A DNA stretch of 64,000 nucleotides from Pseudaeromonas paramecii (GTDB taxonomy: Bacteria > Pseudomonadota > Gammaproteobacteria > Enterobacterales > Aeromonadaceae), in assembly GCF_039540575.1 (NCBI RefSeq), contig NZ_BAABFC010000003.1, positions 62,001 through 126,000 on the forward strand, written 5' to 3'. The notes below the pieces were generated by a model that did not search any database, was not told the origin of the DNA, and saw only the letters and a list, made by a program, of their open reading frames with translations. How positions within the stretch are numbered: the first letter of the stretch is position 1; each line of letters opens with the position of its first letter. This document shows positions 58,101 through 64,000 of the stretch, piece by piece. The position numbers and the translations under genes are program-made.

Positions 58101-58550
58101 ATGACTACCAGAGCCTTGTTATTGCTACTCCTCCTCGGCACCCAGCCCGGCCCTCTACTGGCGGCACATCAGCAGGACGAAGGAGGCTGCCGGCAGCAGT
58201 TTGTACAGTGGATGCTAGCCCAGCAGGCCAGCTTCTCCGATACCAGTGCCAATGCCCTGATTCGCCGAGAAGCCGAGCGACGCATCGATCAGGCCCGTCT
58301 GGCCTACGCGCGCCATGCCAGCTTCTGTGCCGCCATGGCCGTCGCCAGCCAGGCCGACGGCCAAACCACCACCCTGGCTGCCCGCTTTGGCGAGGTGCAA
58401 TCCTTCGACCGGCCGCGCAAGGCGCATCACACCAGCAACGCCAGCCCCAGGGCGCGCCGCACCCGGGCCACCAGCTCTCCCGTCACGACCCGCGCCCTGT
58501 CGGTGCCCTGTTGCAGCACCCGGACCAGCTCGCCCTTGTCCGCCAGATAG
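58101..58550 (+). CDS. Small secreted two-cysteine protein, tandem copy 2, with run-on C terminus
   Basis: 149 residues, signal peptide (LLLLLLLGTQPGPLLAA). Residues 30-100 align with copy 1: CRQQFVQWMLAQQ, RREAERRIDQARLAYA, FCAAMAVASQ and FGEVQSF. Copy 1 stops six codons after the aligned GEIQAF, but copy 2 reads on for about 46 residues antisense to the 3' end of trpS. The run-on part (SPRARRTRATSS and beyond) has the look of an antisense frame, so the original stop was probably lost, leaving a 124-base convergent overlap. Confidence 0.55.
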   Translation: MTTRALLLLLLLGTQPGPLLAAHQQDEGGCRQQFVQWMLAQQASFSDTSANALIRREAERRIDQARLAYARHASFCAAMAVASQADGQTTTLAARFGEVQSFDRPRKAHHTSNASPRARRTRATSSPVTTRALSVPCCSTRTSSPLSAR

Positions 58551-59428
58551 GCCGCACGCCGCGCCCGGATCGGTGCCAATAACGTCTGCAGCTCGTCATT
58601 GAGCAGGCGTTTGAGCACCACATCCCCCAGGCCGCCGCGCTGGTAGTGGGCCTTGAGTTCGCTCACCCGCGCCTCGTCGGCACAGAAGGCATCCAGGTAG
58701 CTGAACACCACGTTGCCCGCCACCTGCCCCGGGTCCTTGACCCGCAAATGGTTGGGATCCGTGTACATCTTCATCACCGCCGCCTGCACCTCGTCCGCCG
58801 AGGCCCCCAGCGTGATGCCGTTGCCCAGTGACTTGGACATCTTGGCCTGGCCGTCGATGCCCGGCAGCCGGCTCACCTTGCCCAGCAGGGCCTGGCATTC
58901 GGTCAGTACCGGTGCGCCGACGATGCGGTTGAAGGCCCGCACTATCTCGTTGGTCTGCTCTATCATGGGCAGCTGGTCATCCCCCACCGGCACCAGGGTG
59001 GCGCTGAAGGCGGTGATGTCCGCCGCCTGGCTCACCGGGTAGGTGAGAAAGCCCGCCGGCAGCGAACGCTCGAAGCCCTTCTGGGCGATCTCGTTCTTCA
59101 CCGTGGGGTTGCGCTCCAGGCGGGAGACGGTCACCAGGTTGAGGTAGTACAGGGTCAGCTCGGAGAGGGCCGGCAGGGCCGACTGCAGGCAGAGGGTGGT
59201 CTTGGCCGGATCGATACCCACCGCCAGGTAGTCCGCCACCACGTTGAGTATGTTCTCGCTGATCTTGGCCGGGTTGTGGCCGTTGTCGGTGAGGCCCTGC
59301 AGATCCGCCACCAGCACCGTCTGGTCGTGCAGCTCCTGCAGTTCGACCCGCTGGCGCAATGAGCCGACGTAGTGACCCAGATGCAGGGGGCCGGTGGGGC
59401 GATCCCCGGTGAGAATGGTCTGACGCAT
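58427..59428 (-). CDS. trpS: Tryptophanyl-tRNA synthetase (auxiliary-type TrpS)
   Basis: 333 residues from ATG 59428 (GGAG seven bases upstream). The HIGH-type motif is DRPTGPLHLGHYVGSL (9-24) and the KMSKS motif is QAKMSKSLGNG near 195. The sequence differs strongly from E. coli TrpS (no SGAQPSGELTIGNYMG), and resembles the second TrpRS lineage that includes auxiliary and antibiotic-resistant enzymes. It charges tRNA-Trp. A leader peptide with tandem Trp codons and a terminator lie directly upstream, so its expression should rise when charged tRNA-Trp falls. Confidence 0.93.
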   Translation of the reverse strand: MRQTILTGDRPTGPLHLGHYVGSLRQRVELQELHDQTVLVADLQGLTDNGHNPAKISENILNVVADYLAVGIDPAKTTLCLQSALPALSELTLYYLNLVTVSRLERNPTVKNEIAQKGFERSLPAGFLTYPVSQAADITAFSATLVPVGDDQLPMIEQTNEIVRAFNRIVGAPVLTECQALLGKVSRLPGIDGQAKMSKSLGNGITLGASADEVQAAVMKMYTDPNHLRVKDPGQVAGNVVFSYLDAFCADEARVSELKAHYQRGGLGDVVLKRLLNDELQTLLAPIRARRAAYLADKGELVRVLQQGTDRARVVTGELVARVRRALGLALLV

Positions 59429-59466
59429 GACTGTCTCCTTGACAGTAACGGCGCCAATCCGAGCCC

Positions 59467-59494
59467 AAAAAAATGCCGCCCGGATTGGCGGCAT
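59467..59494 (-). terminator. Attenuator terminator of trpS
   Basis: A perfect 8-bp stem ATGCCGCC/GGCGGCAT with loop AATCCG on the minus strand, followed by a T7 run, ends 39 bases before the trpS start. Confidence 0.88.
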
Positions 59495-59569
59495 GTGAGG
59501 AAAATCGGATGTGGTTTCTCCTGGCCGCCGCTAGAAGCGGCGCCACCACGCACAGGATGAGGAGAAACC
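59467..59569 (-). promoter_or_regulatory. Ribosome-mediated attenuator of trpS
   Basis: Three alternative pairings are visible on the minus strand. GGTTTCTCC (59561-59569, inside the leader peptide) pairs perfectly with GGAGAAACC (59513-59521). A hairpin AGCGGC/GCCGCT sits right after the Trp codons (59526-59542). Its 3' arm GCGGCGG can instead pair with the GCCGCC of the terminator 5' arm. A ribosome stalled at TGGTGG would mask the 5' arm, free GCGGCGG to capture the terminator arm, and let transcription reach trpS. Confidence 0.8.
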
Positions 59570-59584
59570 CGGTTGCATTTGCAT
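59531..59584 (-). CDS. trpS leader peptide with tandem Trp codons
   Basis: Seventeen codons: MQMQPGFSSSCAWWRRF, stop TAG. Trp codons 13 and 14 are adjacent, immediately before a GC-rich hairpin and a terminator, the same logic as TrpL (which also has WWR). A second in-frame ATG two codons in is an alternative start. The ribosome site (GTGGG) is weak. Its role is regulatory, not as a product. Confidence 0.8.
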   Translation of the reverse strand: MQMQPGFSSSCAWWRRF

Positions 59585-59764
59585 GGGCCCACGCTACACC
59601 CGCAACCTGCGCGGGATCAAGAAAGAATCCCGCCGAGGGTGAGCGGGGCCGCAGCATTGCGGATCCGGCGATAAAAACGTGTAAACTATCGCCGGTTTTC
59701 GCCCCGGGCGGGCCCGTGCCCGGGACAGCAGGTTTTAACCCTCGACTCTTAGGAACTTAAACCG

Positions 59765-61411
59765 ATGAAAAACATCAATCCGACCCAGACCAAGGCCTGG
59801 AAAGCGCTGGAAGCGCACTTCGCCGCCAACCAGGATCGCCAGCTCAAGGATCTGTTCGCAGCCGATCCGGCCCGTTTCGACAAGTTCTCCACCACCTTCG
59901 GCTCCGACATCCTGGTGGACTACTCCAAGAACCTGATCAGCGAAGAGACCCTGGGTCTGCTCATCGATCTGGCCAAGGAAACCGATCTGGCCGCCGCCAT
60001 CGACGCCATGTTCAACGGCGAGAAGATCAACAAAACCGAAGATCGTGCCGTGCTGCACGTGGCCCTGCGTAACCGCGCCGACCGGGAAATCCTGGTCGAT
60101 GGCAAGGACGTGATGCCGGAAGTGAAGGCCGTGCTGGAAAAGATGAAGGGCTTCTGCGCCAAGATCATCTCCGGCGAGTGGAAGGGTTACACCGGCAAGA
60201 CCATTCAGCACGTGGTCAACATCGGCATCGGCGGTTCCGACCTGGGCCCCGTGATGATCACCGAGGCCCTGCGCCCCTACAAGAACCACCTGGAGATGCA
60301 CTTCGTCTCCAACGTGGACGGCACCCACATCGCCGAAACCCTGAAGAAGATCGATCCAGAAACCACCCTGTTCCTGGTGGCCTCCAAGACCTTCACCACC
60401 CAGGAGACCATGACCAACGCCCTGACCGCCCGGGATTGGTTCATCAAGACCGCCGGTGACAAGGCTCACGTGGCCAAGCACTTCGCCGCCCTGTCCACCA
60501 ACGGCAAGGCCGTGGCCGAGTTCGGCATCGACACCGACAACATGTTCGAATTCTGGGACTGGGTGGGCGGTCGCTACTCCTCCTGGTCTGCCATCGGCAT
60601 GCCCATCGCCCTGTCCGTCGGGTTCGACAACTTCGAAGCCCTGCTGCAAGGCGCCTTCGAGATGGACATGCACTTCGCCACCGCCGACTTCGCCCAGAAC
60701 GTGCCGGTGCTGCTGGCCCTGATCGGCCTGTGGTACAACAACTTCTACGGCGCCGAGTCCGAAGCCATCCTGCCCTACGACCAGTACATGCACCGGTTCC
60801 CCGCCTACTTCCAGCAGGGCAACATGGAGTCCAACGGCAAGTACGTGGATCGCAACGGCAATCCGGTGGACTACCAGACCGGCCCCATCATCTGGGGTGA
60901 GCCGGGCACCAACGGCCAACACGCCTTCTACCAGCTGATCCACCAGGGCACCAAGCTGATCCCCTGTGACTTCCTGGCCCCGGCCGTGAGCCACAACCCG
61001 ATTGGCGATCACCATCCCAAGCTGCTGGCCAACTTCTTCGCCCAGACCGAGGCCCTGGCCTTCGGCAAGAGCAAGGAACAGGTGGAAGCCGAGTTCATCG
61101 CCGCCGGCAAGACGCTCGAGCAGGTCAAGGATCTGGTGCCCTTCAAGGTGTTTGAGGGCAACCGTCCGACCAACTCAATCCTCTTCAAGAGCCTGACCCC
61201 CAAGGTGCTGGGTGCCCTGATCGCCATGTACGAACACAAGATCTTCGTACAAGGCGCCATCTGGAACATCTTCTCCTTCGACCAGTGGGGCGTGGAGCTG
61301 GGCAAGCAACTGGCCAACAAGATACTGCCGGAGCTGAACACCAGCGAGGCCGTCAGCAGCCACGACAGCTCCACCAACGGCCTGATCAACACCTGGAAGG
61401 CCTGGAAGTAA
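59765..61411 (+). CDS. pgi: Glucose-6-phosphate isomerase
   Basis: 548 residues (E. coli 549). The PGI signatures are intact: VNIGIGGSDLGPVMITEAL near 150-168, SKTFTTQETMTNA near 208-220, and the later WGVELGKQLANKIL near 506-519; catalytic Glu and His sit in GQHAFYQLIHQGTK near 383-396. It interconverts glucose-6-phosphate and fructose-6-phosphate in the cytoplasm. It is divergent from trpS, has TAGGAAC upstream, and ends at a strong terminator. Codon use is very regular, as in highly expressed genes. Confidence 0.97.
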   Translation: MKNINPTQTKAWKALEAHFAANQDRQLKDLFAADPARFDKFSTTFGSDILVDYSKNLISEETLGLLIDLAKETDLAAAIDAMFNGEKINKTEDRAVLHVALRNRADREILVDGKDVMPEVKAVLEKMKGFCAKIISGEWKGYTGKTIQHVVNIGIGGSDLGPVMITEALRPYKNHLEMHFVSNVDGTHIAETLKKIDPETTLFLVASKTFTTQETMTNALTARDWFIKTAGDKAHVAKHFAALSTNGKAVAEFGIDTDNMFEFWDWVGGRYSSWSAIGMPIALSVGFDNFEALLQGAFEMDMHFATADFAQNVPVLLALIGLWYNNFYGAESEAILPYDQYMHRFPAYFQQGNMESNGKYVDRNGNPVDYQTGPIIWGEPGTNGQHAFYQLIHQGTKLIPCDFLAPAVSHNPIGDHHPKLLANFFAQTEALAFGKSKEQVEAEFIAAGKTLEQVKDLVPFKVFEGNRPTNSILFKSLTPKVLGALIAMYEHKIFVQGAIWNIFSFDQWGVELGKQLANKILPELNTSEAVSSHDSSTNGLINTWKAWK

Positions 61412-61452
61412 GCCGGACGACGCGCGGCCCGCGCCGCGCCCACAGTCCAACA

Positions 61453-61479
61453 ACGGAGCCCTCGGGCTCCGTTTTTTTT
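61453..61479 (+). terminator. Intrinsic terminator of pgi
   Basis: Perfect 8-bp stem ACGGAGCC/GGCTCCGT with loop CTCG and a T8 run. Confidence 0.92.
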
Positions 61480-61681
61480 CTGCCCGCCGTCGGCCAAACG
61501 CGCCGAATTGGATCCCACCCGGCTCTCGTGGTGCACCAAATTAGTTCAAGCTAAAGCTGCCCCAATTGAGTGCAGTTCACGGCCCTGCCTGTGACCATGG
61601 GGGTTTGGCGAAGCTGGCACAGCCCTTGTATGGCATCTCTCCTGAACGCCGGATTTCACCGGCCATCACGGAGGATACGCC

Positions 61682-62839
61682 ATGACCCCAGCTCGTTGCC
61701 CGTCTGTTGTTCGCCCGTTGTTTACCCTGATCGCCGCCGCCTGCGCCGCCGGCCCCGCCTTCGCCCTGGACATGAGCAAGGGGGAAGGGGTGCTGGATAT
61801 CATCGCCTGGCCCGGCTACATAGAGCGCGGCGAGACAGACAAGGCCTACGACTGGGTCACCGGCTTCGAACAGGCCACCGGCTGTGAGGTGCGGGTCAAG
61901 ACCGCCGCCACCTCCGACGAGATGGTCTCCCTGATGGCCAAGGGTGGCTACGATCTGGTCACCGCCTCCGGCGACGCCTCCTTGCGCCTCATCTACGGCA
62001 AGCGGGTGCAGCCCATTGACCCTAGCCTGATCCCCAACTGGGACAAGGTGGATCCGCGCCTCAAGGACGCCCCCTGGCACACGGTGGCCGGCCAGCACTA
62101 CGGCACCCCCTACCAGTGGGGCCCCAACGTGCTGATGTACAGCACAGCCGTGTTCAAGGAGGCCCCCACCAGCTGGGCCGTGCTGTTCGAGCCCCAGACC
62201 CTGCCGGACGGCAAGCCCAACCAGGGCCGGGTGCAGGCCTATGACGGCGCCATCTACCTGGCGGACGCCGCCCTCTACCTCAAGCACGCCAAGCCCGAGC
62301 TGGGAATCCAGGATCCCTACGAGCTGACCGAGCCCCAATACCAGGCGGTACTGGATCTGGTGCGCAAACAGCATCCGCTCATTCACCGCTACTGGCACGA
62401 CTACAACGTGCAGATGAGCGACTTCAAGAATGAAGGGGTGGTGGCCTCCGGCTCCTGGCCCTTCCAGGTAAACACCCTGCTGGCCGAGAACCAGGCCATC
62501 GCCTCCACCATTCCGGTGGAAGGGGCCACCGGCTGGGCCGACACCACCATGCTGCATGCCGAGGCGGCCCACCCGGTGTGCGCCTACAAGTGGCTGAACT
62601 GGTCACTGGAGCCCAAGGTGCAGGGTGACGTGGCCGCCTGGTTCGGCTCTGTGCCCTCGGTGCCCGCCGCCTGCACGGCGTCGAGCCTGCTGGGCGAAGG
62701 GGGTTGTCAGACCAACGGTTACGACAACTTCGACAAGATCGCCTTCTGGAAGACGCCCCAGGCCAAGTGTGAACAGGGAACCTGCGTGCCCTACAGCCGC
62801 TGGGTGCAGGACTACATCGCCATCATGGGTGGTCGCTAA
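61682..62839 (+). CDS. Polyamine-type ABC substrate-binding protein, YdcS-like
   Basis: 385 residues with a signal peptide (LFTLIAAACAAGPAFA, cleavage near 29). EGVLDIIAWPGYIERGETDK opens a PotD/YdcS-type binding fold, with YDLVTASGDASLRL and GTPYQWGPNVLMY following. The C-terminal segment adds four Cys (ACTASS, GGCQTN, AKCEQGTC) likely in disulfides. An ATPase and a permease gene follow in YdcSTU order, so it delivers a polyamine or related cation to an importer. ACGGAGGATACGCC precedes the start. The 200 bp before it are unremarkable after the pgi terminator. Confidence 0.88.
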   Translation: MTPARCPSVVRPLFTLIAAACAAGPAFALDMSKGEGVLDIIAWPGYIERGETDKAYDWVTGFEQATGCEVRVKTAATSDEMVSLMAKGGYDLVTASGDASLRLIYGKRVQPIDPSLIPNWDKVDPRLKDAPWHTVAGQHYGTPYQWGPNVLMYSTAVFKEAPTSWAVLFEPQTLPDGKPNQGRVQAYDGAIYLADAALYLKHAKPELGIQDPYELTEPQYQAVLDLVRKQHPLIHRYWHDYNVQMSDFKNEGVVASGSWPFQVNTLLAENQAIASTIPVEGATGWADTTMLHAEAAHPVCAYKWLNWSLEPKVQGDVAAWFGSVPSVPAACTASSLLGEGGCQTNGYDNFDKIAFWKTPQAKCEQGTCVPYSRWVQDYIAIMGGR

Positions 62840-62855
62840 GCGCGAGGGGGTACCC

Positions 62856-63902
62856 ATGACATGGGCCGTCGAGTTTTCCGCCGTTAGCCGGCACTACGGC
62901 AAGGTCAAGGCCGTGGACAAGGTGAGCCTGCAGATCGAGCAGGGAGAGTTCTTCTCCATGCTGGGGCCTTCCGGCTCCGGCAAGACCACCTGCCTGCGGC
63001 TGATGGCCGGCTTCGAGCAACCGGATCTGGGGGCGGTTAGGCTGTCCGGCATCAATGCCGTGGGCCTGCCACCCTACCAGCGGGACGTGAATACGGTATT
63101 TCAGGACTATGCCCTGTTCCCCCACCTCAAGGTGTGGGAGAACGTGGCCTACGGCCTGAAGATCCGCGGCATGGGCCGGGGGGATCGCATGGCCCGGGCC
63201 GAGGAGGCGCTGGCCATGGTGGCGCTGGACGGCTATGGCGATCGCAAGCCTGCCGCCCTGTCCGGCGGTCAGCGGCAACGGGTCGCCCTGGCCCGCGCCC
63301 TGGTGAACCGCCCCAAGGTGCTGCTGCTGGATGAGCCCCTGGGGGCCCTGGACCTCAAGCTGCGGGAGCAGATGCAGTCCGAGCTCAAGCGGCTGCATCG
63401 CCAGCTGGGCATCACCTTCGTCTACGTCACCCATGATCAGGGGGAGGCCCTCTCCATGTCCGATCGGGTGGCGGTGTTCAACCGCGGGCGTATCGAGCAG
63501 CTGGACACCCCCCAGCAGCTCTACACCCAGCCCCAGACCCCCTTCGTGGCCCGCTTCGTCGGCGGCGCCAACGTCATAGCGGCGCCGCTGGCCGAACGGC
63601 TGACCGGCGAGGCGCGCCCCTTCGCCCTGCGGCCGGAGCACGTCCACCTGGTGCATGACTGGCAGAGCCAGCCGCTGCAGGTGGAAGGCGTGTTGCGCCA
63701 GGTGCACTACCACGGCGCCTACAGCCGGCTGGAGCTGGACCTGGGCAAGGAGCAGACCCTGGCGGTGCAGTTGCCCCACGGCGAGGGCGAGACCGTCACC
63801 CTGCCGGAGCCCGGCACCCGCTTGACCTGCGGCTGGTCCCGCCAGGCCATGGTGCCCCTGCGGGAGGACGGGCAGGAGGATGGACAAGGGGGTGCGCCAT
63901 GA
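62856..63902 (+). CDS. Polyamine-type ABC transporter ATPase, YdcT/PotA-like
   Basis: 348 residues from ATG 62856 (GAGGGGG upstream). Walker A GPSGSGKTT (about 37-45), Q-loop VFQDYALFPHLKVWEN, signature LSGGQRQRVALARAL, Walker B LLLDEPLGALD and switch VTHDQGEALSMSD are intact, and a C-terminal TOBE domain (about 270-335) with FALRPEHVHLV places it in the PotA/spermidine-putrescine class. It starts 16 bases after the binding-protein gene, and its stop overlaps the permease start (ATGA). Confidence 0.93.
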   Translation: MTWAVEFSAVSRHYGKVKAVDKVSLQIEQGEFFSMLGPSGSGKTTCLRLMAGFEQPDLGAVRLSGINAVGLPPYQRDVNTVFQDYALFPHLKVWENVAYGLKIRGMGRGDRMARAEEALAMVALDGYGDRKPAALSGGQRQRVALARALVNRPKVLLLDEPLGALDLKLREQMQSELKRLHRQLGITFVYVTHDQGEALSMSDRVAVFNRGRIEQLDTPQQLYTQPQTPFVARFVGGANVIAAPLAERLTGEARPFALRPEHVHLVHDWQSQPLQVEGVLRQVHYHGAYSRLELDLGKEQTLAVQLPHGEGETVTLPEPGTRLTCGWSRQAMVPLREDGQEDGQGGAP

Positions 63903-64000
63903 GCGCCGCCCCCCTCGCCCCGGCCCCAACTGGCCTGACGGCCTGGCAGCGGCTGGGCCGCTGGCTCTACCTGCACCCCACCGCCCTGCTCTGGCTCTGC
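63899..64000 (+). CDS. ABC transporter permease (YdcU-like), cut by window edge
   Basis: Only 34 codons are visible, from ATG 63899, overlapping the ATPase stop. The start SAAPLAPAPTGLTAWQRLGR followed by a hydrophobic stretch (YLHPTALLWLC) fits the cytoplasmic tail and first helix of a PotB/YdcU-type permease. The call rests mostly on operon order. Confidence 0.7.
   Translation, partial: MSAAPLAPAPTGLTAWQRLGRWLYLHPTALLWLC

Noticed and set aside
59429..59584. T-box riboswitch upstream of trpS
   Set aside because: No T-box sequence (TGGNACCGCG-like) or specifier stem is visible; the Trp-codon leader and alternate hairpins explain the region.

Overview
The window is one GC-rich bacterial chromosomal segment with dense genes, short spacers and many ATGA-type stop/start overlaps. 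The core genes are typical of Gammaproteobacteria: rep, uvrD with a LexA-type site, divergent ilvY/ilvC, pgi, uppP, csdA-csdE-tcdA, uspA, cytochrome b562, and a tRNA operon in the same order as E. coli argX-hisR-leuT-proM. Gene content and base composition fit a marine or aquatic member of the Aeromonadales (Oceanimonas/Zobellella/Aeromonas-like). That placement is inference; no rRNA gene is present to prove it.

Layout. 1-14.3 kb: an XRE-cupin regulator divergent from a BenE-type transporter, a CHASE-GGDEF diguanylate cyclase, a RIO-type kinase, a BaiN/YhiN flavoprotein, uspA, a 60-residue extremely acidic protein, an OGFr-domain protein, a 34-residue small protein under a CRP-like site, a CobW/G3E GTPase, and a 1485-residue PAS/GAF/GGDEF/EAL protein followed by a secreted alpha/beta-hydrolase-like protein. 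14.4-14.9 kb: four tRNAs. 15.4-23 kb: a MexHI-like RND pump pair, uppP and a GGDEF-EAL protein with eroded motifs. 23-29.1 kb: rep, a proline-rich coiled-coil protein, the csd/tcdA sulfur-transfer and tRNA-modification genes, and a degenerate EAL protein. 29.2-33 kb: a four-gene polyprenyl-phosphate-sugar cassette (GT2, LAB_N protein, GT39/ArnT-like, UDP-uronate epimerase). 33-35 kb: an unknown protein and a MATE pump.

35-43.7 kb is one minus-strand iron operon behind Fur-like boxes: a FhuE-type receptor, fhuF, fhuC, fhuD, a double-length fhuB, and a dedicated tonB-exbB-exbD. Receptor, energiser, periplasmic carrier, ABC importer and reductase together make a complete ferric-hydroxamate uptake route, with no siderophore synthesis genes nearby. 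43.8-52.5 kb: ilvC/ilvY, cybC, an MFS pump, a LysR regulator, yigB and uvrD.

52.5-55.6 kb is an accessory islet. It holds three copies (two direct, one inverted) of a 190-275 bp non-coding repeat, two copies of a 27 bp REP-like hairpin, a GNAT acetyltransferase and an AT-rich two-TM coiled-coil protein that may be a defence-type membrane protein. 55.6-64 kb: a periplasmic solute-binding protein, two overlapping GNAT genes, a tandem pair of small secreted cysteine proteins, trpS, pgi and the start of a YdcSTU-like polyamine ABC importer.

The clearest regulatory discovery is upstream of trpS. A 17-codon leader peptide with adjacent Trp codons is followed by mutually exclusive hairpins and a strong intrinsic terminator, which is a complete ribosome-mediated attenuator on a tryptophanyl-tRNA synthetase gene. 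Four proteins of the c-di-GMP family occur in the first 29 kb, two with intact active sites and two degenerate.
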